A stretch of 64,000 bases of DNA from Spongilla lacustris (GCA_949361645.1 OX442419.1:8049377-8113376); one strand, 5' to 3'. Counted from the first letter of the stretch, positions 21,700-34,195 are shown. A program made the numbers and translations. The notes: generated from the sequence alone by a model not told the origin.

Positions 21700-22949
21700 T
21701 GCTCTAGCTAGAAATTGCCAAACTCACAGCAATCATGTCAGTTAGCTTCCACAATGGTGGCAATAATCAGTGTGTATAGTTAGATTTACTTGTGCATTCA
21801 TATATTAATGTTATGTATGTTCATAATTTCATAATTTTATAATTATAATTGCAATTGTAATGACACAGTTGCAAAAAATTGTCTCCATCATTAAGATACA
21901 TATAGAATAAAATATATATATATATTATTACTTATTTACTGTACATGGTTATCTTGCTACTGCATGCACCTGAACCATCACTGAACTATGAACATTTACA
22001 ACAATTTTGTTACACCTGTTTTCTCAAGTTACGGCCCAGTCACAAAACATGCTAACTTCATCTTGTCTGATGTCAGTTTCTTCTTCTCACATACCATCAG
22101 ACCTTGCTTTGTTCCCTGCAAAAATACAGTTTGTTTACCTATCACTATGGGTGGTAAACCAGCACCTCTTGATGTATCAGTATAACCTTCATTTAAATCC
22201 TAAATGATTCTAGAAGCAAGAGTATATAGCTGTATAAGCTACATACGTTTCAAGCTATGACCCTCATGCAGGTATAAACCTTGAGACCATGGCTCTTGCA
22301 TTGGAATATTTATAATTTCATAGTTAAAGATAACAATACTATTTAATAAGGCATTATTGTGAAAAAAAATCTAAGATAAGCCGTCTGTTTTACTCACATG
22401 CTTGTGTATTTTGATCCTGCCAAATGAGGTGAATATTACTACAGTACATGTACTGTGAGAACATAAAGATCTACAAAAATATATGCCCAAAACATCCTAG
22501 TATTTATTTATTGCTTATTGGCTATATGGATTGTTATTTAGTACCATCATTTGTGCTCATGTGTATTAAATATACACAGCAATATGATCTACAAATTTTG
22601 GAAGATTAGAGTATTCTTTTCTATCAATTCACTAACATTTATATTTTTTAAAGTACACATGGCATAATTTGGCCCTGAATAGGTGGAGATTTTACAAGTG
22701 CACTTCTGCTAGTACAATGGACTTTGGGTGCTGATTACAAGTCAGAAAGTCAGTGAAGACAACTGTCTCAGGAGGATATATTGAGCCTACAATAGTTTTG
22801 CAATGAATATTTTGTGTACATACACTGAAGATTGAGACGATCCAAATAAGGTTTAATAATAAGGGAAATAACAAATTGGTGCTAATGAAACATAGGCCTA
22901 CTGGGCCTGAGTACTTCACAAATTCCAAACTTACAAATGTTGTGGAGCT
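21700..22949. other. AT-rich spacer of inverted repeat IR2
   Basis: Single-copy AT-rich sequence with no open frame, splice pattern or repeat that I can support. Confidence 0.5.
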
Positions 22950-24832
22950 TTACTGAGAAAAAAAAGGATTTTATTTCATTGCAATAGCAACATATTTTGT
23001 AAGTTTGGAATTTGTGACATGAGCGCCATTTGATACTTAATAATCTGTCACCCATCTGATGCAGTAGAGTAATAAATACATTCAATGATGGACTGAGATA
23101 GGACAGTACAACTTACAAAGGATGTGGCATTTACTATTTTTAATCAACAGTGGACTATTTGTTGCATGTGTTGTTTATCTCATTTCACTCTAACTCACCT
23201 GCAGATAGGCTAGTAACTCGGCAACCCCAAATAAATTGAACTGGTACAATGCTATTAAATTTTATACCTGGATTACATGTACACAACACGGTCACAATAC
23301 ATAATTAGGCTGATACAGAACCAGAATTGACTGATTAATACAAAGACACAAATTTAGTCAGTCTAAACATTGTGTATTAATCATGCTAGGGCTAATATCC
23401 ACCTAGAAAAATCATTTTAGCATCAAAATTAATAAATTTAAATGGCATTATTATATATAATGTTTTACATACTGACAAACACAAACACACCTTCAACTTA
23501 ACAATCCAAAGATTAGGATCAATGTTTTGGGCATATTATAGTAAGCTGTTAAATAGTCTTACTTCCACCCTGCATGCTCTGTTTGGAATCTACTGAGGGA
23601 ACAGTAAAGTTAGTTCCAACGAGCTCTTGCACAGAATATCGAAGGCTCAGCAGGAAGTGTTCCATTGAGGTTGGTGTGTTTTCTTTCTAGTCATCAAATA
23701 TACTTGGTGTGACCAGTCAATACTGTTGTGAGGGAAAGAGAGAGCAAATTGAGTGCTGGTGTACCAAGGAATGTTCCACATGTATACCACATAGACTCAT
23801 GCAAACCACACAGCCAGTCCACAAAATGAATTAATAAAGAGCATTCTCTGCACATCTCTGAGACACCAAAGAGACACCTTACAGGGCTCTGACTGGGAGG
23901 GGAGTATCTTTAATTAATCTTCAGAAAGTTTTAGCTTTATTGTCAGCCAATTTGCTGAGATGTGACTGGGTTATTTGTATCTAATAAATGCATGGATGCA
24001 CGATAATATATCAATTAAAGAATCAATTTAGCATTTAACAGAACAATCCAGCAGTATAGGGAAGATACTTGCAAAAATTCAGGTCATGTTAGCTAGCTCT
24101 ACAATTGAATGATGAGGCGAAACATGCACGCTGAATACATATATGTAATTGCAAAGAGCTCAAAATCCAAAGTTCTTTTATTCACAAAGGCATATGTTAA
24201 TTAAAACATTTTAACCAAGGTACATGTATCACTCTACCATAGGCAAAACATTATTCACCAACAATAGCACTGCTCAATGCATGATGAGCCTGATATTGCA
24301 GCTCTAGTGGTCAAGCCTGCCATATCATCCTTGATCTAGGACAGTTACATGTATGTATCTGGATCTAGGACATGGAGATGGGAGACTAACAGGTTAAAAA
24401 TGAGGAACAATTTCAAGTTTTTTTTTTTTTTAATACATAAGGCGAGCTCCTTGACTTACAACTACCACCATATCTAATATGTGGACATCAATTTCATACA
24501 AACGAATTTTAAAAACTTCAAGCAATTTACGCATGTTAAAATTAAAAAGCAGCAGTGAATTTCTAACACGTCAGAAATGAAAGTACAGCTCCAATAACCA
24601 GCTTTCAGAAATCTACATGCACATGTGTATGCTATTCAAGGTGCAATAAATAAGTAAGAAGAATGCAAAAACCAGTGCAAAGGCAAAGAAAATCAAGTTC
24701 ATAAATTAATTCAGTGTCCTACCTATCCTGGTTGTCCCACTACATGTATGTTTAATACAAAGATACAAGCAATCAATCACTATCAAGTTATTAAGGCCAT
24801 AGATAACTATGGCTGTGCAGCCCCTCCACACT

Positions 24833-24887
<55 letters not shown>

Positions 24888-25298
24888 TGATTAGACAGCT
24901 TTCAGGTTCAAAATTATTTTTGATTATTAAATTGGACCACTATTAACATACCATTTAATTATAACACAGAGGACTGTAATATTACATATGCTAATGTGCA
25001 GGCTAGAACCGTTGCTCTGTTTAATGGCAGATGTTGATACCCTGTATAACCTTTTGAATCATGGATGCAATCTTAGAGTGTATGTAGCCTTTGGATACCT
25101 TCCTCTAACTAAAGCAGGCTAGTAGAGTTAACAAATTGAAACATACGCAAGAGTTGAAGCAGAAGCTCAACAGTCCGGTGCTCATCACCCAGCAGGTCTG
25201 GAAAGAACACAGAGGACCAGAAGCACACACACATACATACACAAATACTCACACACACACACACATACTCACACACATGCACACTGCAGACACATGTA

Positions 25299-25455
25299 AC
25301 CTTGATGATCTAACACATGTGTGTTAGATGTGATGAACACGTGAACAACACAATGCAGGACATATCCCATTTAGGCATGTGTATATATGTTGTACGTTCC
25401 GTGCATTGATAGCAGAGTTATACGTGCAAATTATACGTTTCGTGCTAAACGTTAC
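25299..25455. mobile_element. 157-base insertion flanked by a 9-base repeat (copy 3 only)
   Basis: Copies 1 and 2 read CAGACACATGTACGCAGG without interruption. Copy 3 has 157 extra bases between two ACACATGTA words (25,290-25,298 and 25,456-25,464). Terminal inverted repeats are not obvious, so the element class is unknown. Confidence 0.6.
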
Positions 25456-25848
25456 ACACATGTACGCAGGCCTACATGTACACGCACATCTCACCAGACC
25501 AGGTACAAGATATTCCCGAGAATGTCAGCTGACTATGGCAGATGTACCAGGCGCAGATCACCTAATTATTACTCCACCCCTTGTTCCCTTCCATGCTCCC
25601 AATGTAAACTTCTCCGCAACGTCTATTTATAAAAATTCATTTTGGTGGTGGCAGCAGCATTCCCTATAGTCAAATATGAGTGAATGGCACTGATGAGCAG
25701 GTACTCTTGTATTGTACACACTTTTGTTATTATGTCACAGCTGTGACATACTTGTGTCCACCCCTACAGATGACAATAAATGGTGTCCAGGGGGGTATAG
25801 GGTGTGTGTGTTTGTGTGCGTGTGTGTGTGTTTGGGTTTGTGTGTGTG

Positions 25849-25894
<46 letters not shown>

Positions 25895-26355
25895 GAAATA
25901 ACAAAAGCTTGGCCAGGGAGGTGTAACCAAATAGAAGCTCGTCCATGAGTATTTAAAAGTATGCTCCAGGTGTGTGTGTGTGTGGGGGGGGGGGGGTGGT
26001 TACGTTTGCCATTTGTAGGGATCTATTGGTGAAATAATGGAATAGCCCATGCCAGTTTGCTGATATTCATCGATCCTACCCCCCCTCCCCCCGCCTCCTA
26101 CCTTTCGCAAAGTTCTCCTAGTGCCTGCCATATGCTTCCTCTGTCGGGTCTGACTTGCAGAAGTGTTTCAACGGGTCGAGAACTGCACGTGCCGGACCCT
26201 GATTATGTAGTGATATAATCATACTTTATAGGGTCTAGTGCTGTAACCTATTGAAATTAGAAACTCTCATGAGTAGCAAGTACTAAAGTAGCAGCGTTAA
26301 ACGCACCTCAAGATATAAGTAGATGACTCGATCGATAGTTCGACATTGTGACGGC

Positions 26356-27784
26356 CAGAGGCGGATCCACAGTGCCAAATCAAAATTATCCACAGGGTGT
26401 ATTCAACCCGGTGTACGCGTGTTTTACTGTAGTGGAGGATACGCGGTGTATACTTCGAATGCATAACGAGCGTATCTACTCTGTTACTCTTGCTATACAC
26501 AATAGCTGTATAACGCACGATGCACATCGTGTATAACGTGAGTTTACATTCTGCATACACTTGTTATACACAACGATTGTATAACGCGTGAGACATTAAG
26601 CGGAAAACGAGTGTACGCAAACAGGTGTGAAATATGCGATGATCACTATGAAATCACGTGGATCGATCACGCGGTGGCAGCTGGCAACTTCCATTCATTT
26701 ACAGCGGTCATCAAAGAAGCTATAATGTCAGTATCGATTCGCTGGACTAGCTGCTAGTGCAATGGACTCATCGAAGTATTTGTACTTGTGTGGGCCGGTA
26801 TAATGATTGGTAAGTAAGATAAGATATTGTATATTGACCGTTGTATTTCGTGCTTTGTAGCGTGGAAAACTGCGGTATAGAGCTTACACCCGATATATAG
26901 AAGATAGTGCACCGGTAAGACAAAGGTTGGGATCCTTTATTGTTACAGGCTGTTTCACGCATGTGCATGCGCGATTTAATACATCAATGTGTATTTGCAG
27001 AATGAAATCGTAAGTCATTGCTGCAGAAGGTTAAAACAGCAAACAGTAAGTCGTTTACAGAGTGAAGTTAAACAAACTGCCCCATGCAGCAGCATTCACA
27101 ATCCGCTCTCAGCAAATTAAAGAGGACGGACAAAACAGCAAATCAACATGGTATGGCAAGATTTATTTGTATAGGCATGCAGCTACGTTAACATCTTTTC
27201 TTTCATCTAGCATCTCTGACCGGGGAGCATATATGAACAACATAAGAGGCGGCGAAGGCAAACATGCAGGAAGCAAGCAGCCAAGCGGGCACAAAGAGGA
27301 GTACAGAAAGAAAAAAAGAAGATACATTTGGCAACGTTCATGCAGCCACTTTGACTGAGCTGGAAAAGACTGAGAACTTCTATCTTTTATACCTGATTTC
27401 ATCTGTACTGTATTCGTTTCGATATCACACAAGATAACTTGCAATATTAATAATGGTTATGGGACAATATGCGGTGATAAACGGAAGGCATGCCTGTGCT
27501 CAAGCATTATACGGAGTTATACTGGTTGATTATAGCCTGCACTGTACCAAAAAAAGGCTTGTTATCCACCCGTTATATGCGCGTTTACTCATGGTATCCT
27601 CGCGTCATACGCGGTTGTATACATAGTGCTATCCACCAACATTACACCCGATCGGATGTCAGTCTCCTTCCACACGTTATCCACCGGTGTAAGCAGCATG
27701 TTTAGATTCACGTAAAACGCGTGTATACAAGCAGTATACACGCATTATACATAGCTGGAAAACAACGTTTTGGCACTGTGATCC

Positions 27785-27815
<31 letters not shown>

Positions 27816-28181
27816 TGAGGGGGCTATAGCCCCCCCCCCCCCCCTTTCCCTTAGAACACGCCCCTTTTTTATTTTGTACCACGCCCCTTCAGGCTCCCGA
27901 AGTGCCTCGATCTTCGTACTTATGAAAACGTGTCAACGCGTGACGTACAAAAAGAAGTCCCAATTAATGACGATGAGATATTCATAGCTGAACGCCACAA
28001 AGCGGTGGATCCAATAACTAGCGCGAATCACGAATAATGACGAATTGCTGTCAACATCAATGAGAATGTAAAATACCTTGAAGACACAGACCTGCTAAAA
28101 TTTAGGTGTGATGCTGGGGACACTGTTTTAGCTGATCATGAGCGTTCATAGGCGGCCGGAGAGGGCGCCCAGGGGGCCTTA

Positions 28182-28212
<31 letters not shown>

Positions 28213-28571
28213 TCCTCCCCAGGCAATGGCGCCCCCCACCTCCAATCCCTAATCCACAAAATGCGGAGCATAATTTAGCTTCTAGCGCTCGCTCGCATGC
28301 ATTATTAGCAACAATCCAGAGTCAAACGGTTACGCGCGCATCAGAAGTATCGTAAGCCACGCCCCTTTTGGCGCCCCTCGTGCTTGCCCCTCCCCTCGAT
28401 AGATGCTGGGGCTCGTTTAAGCAAATGGACTAAAATTGCAACTTACCGTTCGAAAGTGTGAAAAAAAGTATCGAAACCAGAAATTCAATGCTCAAAAATT
28501 TTTCCGGGGGCCGAGCCCCCGGACCCCCTTCCTAGCCCCCCCCCCTTTCAATATTCCTGGATCCGCCCTTG
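26356..28571. mobile_element. hAT-like non-autonomous element (copy 3), with nested insertion
   Basis: Left end CAGAGGCGGATCCA and right end TGGATCCGCCCTTG are inverted. The flanks contain TGACGGC and TGATGGC. Copy 1 has the clean empty site GTGATGGCGGGG at 2,955. The interior has long poly-G/poly-C runs and no transposase. It is interrupted at 26,368-27,780 by a CACTA-like element. Confidence 0.75.
26368..27780. mobile_element. CACTA/EnSpm-like element nested in hAT element
   Basis: Ends CACAGTGCCAAA and TTTTGGCACTGTG are inverted, and a 3-base duplication ATC flanks it. Removing it rejoins the hAT end GCGGATCCAGGGG. Subterminal regions are full of GTATAC, GTGTATAACG and TTATACAC words in both orientations. 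A 98-codon frame (27,062-27,358) contains a Lys/Arg-rich patch, SKQPSGHKEEYRKKKRR, but no transposase is recognisable. Confidence 0.65.
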
Positions 28572-28616
28572 ATGGCGGGGCACGGGTTGTAGAACTAGGG
28601 CACGGCAGCTGTGTAG

Positions 28617-28733
28617 TAGTCTCGTACCCAGACCCAAACGTACGTAAGCATTATCGCTTACAGTACAATAGCGTGATGTTAATACTGTAAGTGATATCGT
28701 TACGTAATACATTTGGGTCTGGGTACGAGACTA
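28617..28733. mobile_element. MULE-like MITE (complete), 117 bases
   Basis: Starts TAGTCTCGTACCCAGACCC and ends with its reverse complement. Flanks GCTGTGTAG and GCGTTGTAG agree at seven of nine bases. It shares the terminal word TAGTCTCG with the elements at 54,682-58,474 and 61,140-61,199. Confidence 0.7.
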
Positions 28734-28734
28734 G

Positions 28735-28880
28735 CGTTGTAGGCTGTAGCGAGTGTAGGGCACGGGCAACTTCGTACGTTGTAGGGCACGGCAGCTTTGT
28801 AGGTTGTAGGGCACGGCAGCTTTGTAGGCTGTAGGGCACGGGCAACTTAGTACGTTGTAGGGCACGGCAGCTTGGTAGGG
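28735..28880. repeat. Minisatellite, about 31-base unit (copy 3)
   Basis: Same TAGGGCACGGCAGCTT array as 3,105-3,250, with the same unit order. Confidence 0.75.
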
Positions 28881-29803
28881 AGGGGACAAATCGTACACTA
28901 TTCTAATAGATGCACCCCAAGATTGGGGTAAAATTAAATACGGGGCCCGCGGTGGGGAAAATTTTTCATGAATATTGACACTAACGGCGTTCCATAATGT
29001 TAATGGTTTGAATCTTTCGGCGCAATCAATGGTGATATTTTCATAAGCTGCAAGTGGATGAAGATGTTTTTCCCTACCCACACGGCATTGCGTAACAAAA
29101 TGGTCAGATATACAATTCGGTTTTTATCTGATATTAATAGCTTCTTCCATATCCCCATGTGCTCACCATCAATAAACTTCCCGATTGCACAACGTACCGT
29201 TTTGGACTCGCATGTGACGCTGACGTAACGTTGATATTGTTTATATGCCCACATTTTATGACGTTTATTTGTTTATACGCCCACCATGGAAAAGGGTCAT
29301 CGTCTCATCGATCCAACCAGACTGGAACCGCAACAGGAAAAAATTTCTTGTTGTAATATGTGGATACGCAAGGGTGTGGCTACGCCGGACTAGTGGTAGG
29401 CAAGAATGCTCGCTGCGAAGAAGTTAAAAGTCGGTACGATTTTAAAAAGGTGTTTGAGTAATGGACAATTAAGAGTCTTGAACTTGTCTTTGTAAAAGCA
29501 TTGGACGCCCCTCGATGACCTAGCTGTGACGTACGTTGCTCTTAAGCTTTCAGTAGGCCTAATGTAGCACGTAGCTATAGCGGATAAAAGATAGGAACAA
29601 AATGGACTAGTAGGAAAATGGTGGGTAGGCTACCCGACTGATCGGTTGAGTGCAATTAACCCTTAACCGAATAGTCGGTTACTAAAGCATAACTTCAATT
29701 AGGCCTATGTACATGTAGGCCTAGAGCGTATGAACTGTCACGTTCAGATGTACGCTGTACATGTACTGGTACGTATAAATGAATATGATGATCTTCAGAA
29801 CAG

Positions 29804-29890
29804 AAGCTTCGAGTTGCGGCAAAGAGGGGTGATGTTGACGAGGTGAAGAGGTTGATTGGAAGTGGTGTATCTGTAAATTCCCAGGATGGG
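29804..29890 (+). CDS. Ankyrin-repeat gene, N-terminal capping-repeat exon (copy 3)
   Basis: An 87-base phase 0 exon between AACAG and GTAAGC, encoding KLRVAAKRGDVDEVKRLIGS then GVSVNSQDG. It is the start of the longest ankyrin exon series in the window (31,083; 31,914; 32,624; 34,777; 36,417 and perhaps 44,558, 45,764 and 62,266). A first exon with the initiator was not identified. Confidence 0.72.
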
Positions 29891-31082
29891 GTAAGCAGAT
29901 TCAGTGATTGTACGTGTACGTGTATAGAGTATTATACATGTGTGATTTGCCTTGTTTTTTGCTTTGTGAATTTTTATGAAGGATATTACTCGTTTCACTA
30001 CAGATATTAGAACCTAAACGTTCTCTAGTAGAAAGTTGGTGGCATATAAATCAGAGATATCTATATTTAGCATACTCCTCAGGATGCTCTATTTTATGCT
30101 ACACATGTTCCTCTTACGTAGCCCTAATCCGCGGAGGAAATTCCTCTCTTTTCGGACCACTCCCGATGTCAACTTTTTGCCTTGTCACCCGTCCACATTG
30201 TCCTTCCATCCAAGTGTCCGTCTCCAAATAAGAGCGCACCACAAGACATCATCAGGGCTAGGGTTTAAGCCAAAGGTGCGGCGACGTGGCCAGCCTACAC
30301 GTACCGATCGGGCAAGGATGTGAATGCTCCAAAGAATAGAAAACTCGAACTCAAGCAACCGTCTAACCGCACGTGTTTTATGTAAATATAGGCCTATTTT
30401 CCTGGTACAATCTTGTTTCCATGCTTTTTACAACGCCATTGTCCAGTTCAATCCTATATGCCACCAACTTTCTGGTAGAGAATGTATTTTTTTTACTTGT
30501 TTCGTAAGTTTATTTTTTCCCTCCAGTGGTAGTGTAATACAGAAATTGAAAGAGAAGGGTCAGGGGTGTATTTCTGCATGCAAAATTAAAACTTTTGACG
30601 GTGGTCAAATGTCAAGATTTTTCCACACAAATGTTAGCATGATTAGTTCATCCACTCAAAAGATTAGTAGCAGATATTAAAGTTTTCATAGCTGCTATAC
30701 ACCCAACAAAATGACCAGATTAATGATGATAGTTATAACAGTTAGTTATGTAGTGGCCAAATCCTCCACATGCACCTCGGCCTCTCCTCCTCTTTTCCAA
30801 CCTCCTCCTTCTCCCTGGTCCAGGCCTCCTCTGCCTCTAAATGCTACTTACTCTAAATGCTACTTTCTTTAAATTTTCAATGTGGTACATGTATGTGCAC
30901 ATTGTATGGCAGTGTTTAGTGGGCAGAAAACTACATGTGTGTAAACCAAGGCTATCCATGTACTACATATACATGTGTACAATGTAGTTGATTGTACATG
31001 TACCACTATATTCATGTTGATGACCATGTGCAACATTATACCCACCATGTTGGCTGAACTACATGTATTGTACCCACTCCAG

Positions 31083-31184
31083 GATGGTTATACTCCATTA
31101 CACCTTGCTGCAGAGATAGGTCATACTACTTGTGTGGACCATCTCCTTTCCACTCCTGGTATTGATGTGAACATTAAGGATGGG
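31083..31184 (+). CDS. Ankyrin-repeat exon
   Basis: A 102-base phase 0 exon after CCCACTCCAG and before GTGAGTTGG. One 34-residue repeat: DGYTPLHLAAEIGHTTCVDH, then LLSTPGIDVNIKDG. All core ankyrin positions (TPLH, GH, V, LL) are intact. Confidence 0.78.
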
Positions 31185-31429
31185 GTGAGTTGGTATAGAT
31201 GCAGAATGGGCAGGGTAGGGTAGGGGGAGGAGTGAGTATGGAGGACAAGACTTAATGTCTCAATGTTGATAGTATGAAAGTGGAAAAGATCAATTACTGC
31301 ACATTATGTGGCAGTATAGTTGGCAGAAAACTACATGTGTGTATAAACCCTTGTGGTATCATGTTTGAAAGGCTATCCATGTACTACATGTAGATGTGTA
31401 CATTGTACCCACCATGTTGACTGGACTAC

Positions 31430-31905
31430 AGTGGAGATCGTGATAGTTGGACAAAAAAAATTGACATTATATTTACTTGAATAACAATAACCACATGTGA
31501 TACTGAAAATCTAACTGCACAGATACAGGTTATATAATTGCCATCAAATAGACAAAAATATGGTGTATCACGTGACTGTCATGTTCTACAACTTTCGTTT
31601 TCAGTGACCCTAGTCCTATCAACTGAGTTTTGCTATATACTATCACTCGATCAGGATGATTATTGGGATTTAGCTTAAGCACCAACCTCTAAATGATTTG
31701 GCCGAGCCAGATTCTGAACCCGGGAAACAGTTCGGTTATTTTCGAGCGATACGTAGCGTATAAGGACTGAAAGTGTTAGGCATTTTATTTTCGAAGCCCT
31801 GTGCATTTAGATATTCAATATCACATGTGGTTATTCTTTTTAAATTCAAAGAAACATCAAATTATTTTTTTCGTCCAACTATCACGATCTCAACTGTGTT
31901 GTACC
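31430..31905. mobile_element. Non-autonomous TIR element just upstream of an ankyrin exon
   Basis: The ends AGATCGTGATAGTTGGAC and GTCCAACTATCACGATCT are inverted, and the mirror extends over roughly 100 bases (ACCACATGTGATA, ATCTAA). The middle contains the TTTCGTTTTCAGTGACCC block that is also in the large inverted repeat at 63,023-63,985. Its right edge lies about 10 bases from the acceptor of the next ankyrin exon, so it replaced part of that intron. Confidence 0.6.
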
Positions 31906-31913
31906 CACTCCAG

Positions 31914-32015
31914 TATGGTTTTACTCCATTACACTATGCTGCAAGGGGAGGTCATACTACTTGTGTGGAACATCTCCTTTCCACTCCTGGTATTGATGTG
32001 AACATTAAGAGTGAG
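31914..32015 (+). CDS. Ankyrin-repeat exon
   Basis: A 102-base phase 0 exon after CCCACTCCAG and before GTAAGTTGC. Repeat sequence YGFTPLHYAARGGHTTCVEH then LLSTPGIDVNIKSE. Followed after about 90 bases by a G-rich minisatellite. Confidence 0.78.
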
Positions 32016-32106
32016 GTAAGTTGCAGGTCATAAGGCTATAGCTGCATGGCCTGTGGGCAAAGTTTTAGAAAGTGTGTAAATCTCAATGAAGGCCATAACA
32101 TTGTCT

Positions 32107-32352
32107 GGTATCCCTCCCACCCTGGCTAGGGGGAGGGGCTGTGGTATCCCTCCCACCCTGGCTAGGGGGAGGGGCTGTGGTATCCCTCCCACCCTGGCTA
32201 GGGGGAGGGACTGTAGTATCCCTCCCACCCTGGCTAGGGGAAGGGGCTGTGGTAATTCTCCCACCCTTGCTAAGGGGAGGGGCTGTGGTATCCCTCCCAC
32301 CCTGGCTAGGGGGAGGGGCTGTGGTACCCCTCCCACCCTGGCTAAGGGGAGG
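32107..32352. repeat. G-rich minisatellite, 36-base unit, array 1
   Basis: About seven units containing CCCTCCCACCCTGGCTAGGG followed by GGAGGGGCTGTGGTAT. The arrays at 34,050, 36,606 and 62,456 share the unit and the same 90-base leader (GCTGCATGGCCTGTGGGCAA). Frames through it are repeat artefacts. Confidence 0.9.
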
Positions 32353-32623
32353 GAAATATTGTTGTTATAATGTTCCTGGTGTTAACAGCTCCCGAATGTC
32401 ATGTGTACTTTGGTAATGCTCAAGAATTAGCTTTCTTTGTTATAATCATTTTTGGGTACAAATAGGCTGCCAGACCTGCCCCACCAGTTCTGCTACCACC
32501 TCTCCCCACCCCCTCCTTTGATCTACTATAATGGTACCACATACATGTGTACACTCTAGTGGCTTCATGTGTTTGAATGGTGTTGTTGATGACCATGAAC
32601 TACATGTATTGTACCCACTCCAG

Positions 32624-32725
32624 GATGGTTATACTCCATTACACCTTGCTACAAGGGGAGGTCATACTACCTGTGTGGAACATCTCCTTTCCACTCCTGG
32701 TACTGATGTGAACATTAAGGATGAG
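32624..32725 (+). CDS. Ankyrin-repeat exon
   Basis: A 102-base phase 0 exon after CCCACTCCAG and before GTGAGTTGG. Encodes DGYTPLHLATRGGHTTCVEH then LLSTPGTDVNIKDE. Intact repeat. Confidence 0.78.
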
Positions 32726-32873
32726 GTGAGTTGGTTCAGTGGACCAATATACAGTTTAACTCTCTTTAGGTGGTAAGTGGGGTTGGTCAGGACATTATAC
32801 AGTTGTTGTTATTTTTACAAGAGTGTGTATTTTGCACATGAGCATTGTGGGAGATAGGGAAGACTGGTCACAT

Positions 32874-33215
32874 GGGCTGGTTATCACATGGGCTGGTTAT
32901 CACAAGGGCTGGTTATCACATGGGCTGGTTATCACATGGGCTGGTTATTACATAGGCTGGTTATCTCATGGGCTGGTTATCACATGGGCTGGTTGTCACA
33001 TGGGCTGGTTATCCCATGGACTGGTTATCTCATGGGCTGGTTATCGCATGGGCTGGTTATCGCATGGGCTGGTTATCACATGGGCTGGTTATCACATGGG
33101 CTGGTTGTCACATGGGCTGGTTGTCACATGGGCTGGTTATCACATGGACTGGTTATCGCATGGGCTGGTTATCACATGGGCTGGTTGTCACATGGGCTGG
33201 TTGTCACATGGGCTG
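32874..33215. repeat. Minisatellite, 16-base unit
   Basis: About 21 tandem units of GGTTATCACATGGGCT with single-base variants (GTC, CGC, CTC in place of CAC or TAT). It lies in the intron after the ankyrin exon at 32,624. Confidence 0.9.
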
Positions 33216-33633
33216 TCTCAAGCATTTGTGTGTAACTGATGTGTAACTTACACAAAAGAACTATGCAAGTGGTCCCCCACACACACACACTCCTTCACAT
33301 GGAAGTAACTCGCATATAACAACTTTTATGCACACAAGTTGCCTGTAAATCCTGCCCACAGGCCATGCAGCTGTAGCCTTATGCAGCATGGTGTGTGTTG
33401 TGCACATGGGAGTTTAGAGAGAACCTGAGGCACTTCAAAGGATGCATAAATTAGGACCTATCTTTCCAACCACTTTGCCCTCTCACTTCAAACCTGCCAT
33501 GCACATAGGTACCACAAAGGGGTAGAGTACATGTAGATTGGCCCTATGGGGAACAATTAAGCACACTCGTGCTCTTGTGTATGACCTTCAACATACATGT
33601 ACCTACCATGTTGGCTGGACTACATGTATTGTA

Positions 33634-33658
33634 CTAAGATGTGAACATTAAGGATGAG
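33634..33658 (+). pseudogene. Relic of an ankyrin exon
   Basis: After GTATTGTAC only the last part of the usual exon remains (GATGTGAACATTAAGGATGAG) before GTGAGTTGG. The acceptor and roughly the first 75 bases are deleted. The flanking 33,250-34,040 holds no other gene I can support. Confidence 0.6.
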
Positions 33659-34049
33659 GTGAGTTGGTCTGTTGAATAAATACAGTAACATCTGTTAACA
33701 TTCAATGGACCAAAGCAATGTTTTAAGCTCTCATGTGCACATCACACACTAATTGCTGCATACATTCATAAGCCGAAGGCTTGTGAACAACAGGAGATAA
33801 GGTTAGGGATTTAGGGCTTAGGGGTAGGGCATAAGGCGCGGAGTGCCGACGATGCCGACTCCGAATCCGGGGTCAAATTGCACCCGCGGTACTGTCCAGA
33901 CACTCTTCATTGAATAAAACGAGCACCCGTAACAAAATTGAACAGCCTCGTCCCTCGTCCGCTTCGGCGCCACATTAAACCGCCTAAGGTTACAGCTGCA
34001 TGGCCTGTGGGCAAAGTTTTAGAAATGTGTAAATCTCCGTAACATTGTC

Positions 34050-34195
34050 TGGTATCCCTCCCACCCTGGCTAGGGGGAGGGACTGTGGTATCCCTCCCAC
34101 CCTGGCTAGGGGGAGGGGCTGTGGTATCCCTCCCACCCTGGTTAGGGGGAGGGGCTGTGGTATCCCTCCCACCCTGGAGGGGCTGTGGTATCAAA
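34050..34195. repeat. G-rich minisatellite, 36-base unit, array 2
   Basis: About four units of the same 36-base repeat, preceded by the shared leader GCTGCATGGCCTGTGGGCAA at about 33,990. Confidence 0.88.

Larger units (their letters stand above)
22950..31690 (+). repeat. Copy 3 of the segmental duplication (direct to copy 1)
   Basis: The copy starts with the mirror of 20,311-20,975, then follows copy 1 from about position 170 onwards. It skips about 160 bases of copy 1 near its start (joint at about 23,587). It has private insertions at 25,299-25,455 and 26,368-27,780, and a hAT element at 26,356-28,571. After the hAT element the match to copy 1 resumes with the ankyrin first exons and runs to about 31,690. 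It lacks the hemopexin-like gene region. Confidence 0.88.

Noticed and set aside
27062..27358. 98-codon Lys/Arg-rich frame as a transposase
   Set aside because: Only a basic patch is visible; no catalytic or finger motif.
32028..32416. Gly/Pro/Arg-rich repeat proteins on both strands
   Set aside because: Products of the 36-base minisatellite; the same applies at 33,990-34,288, 36,583-36,843 and 62,435-62,926.
32823..33246. Frames of Trp/Gly/His repeats and a CRISPR-like appearance
   Set aside because: A 16-base tandem repeat without spacers; not a CRISPR array and not a gene.
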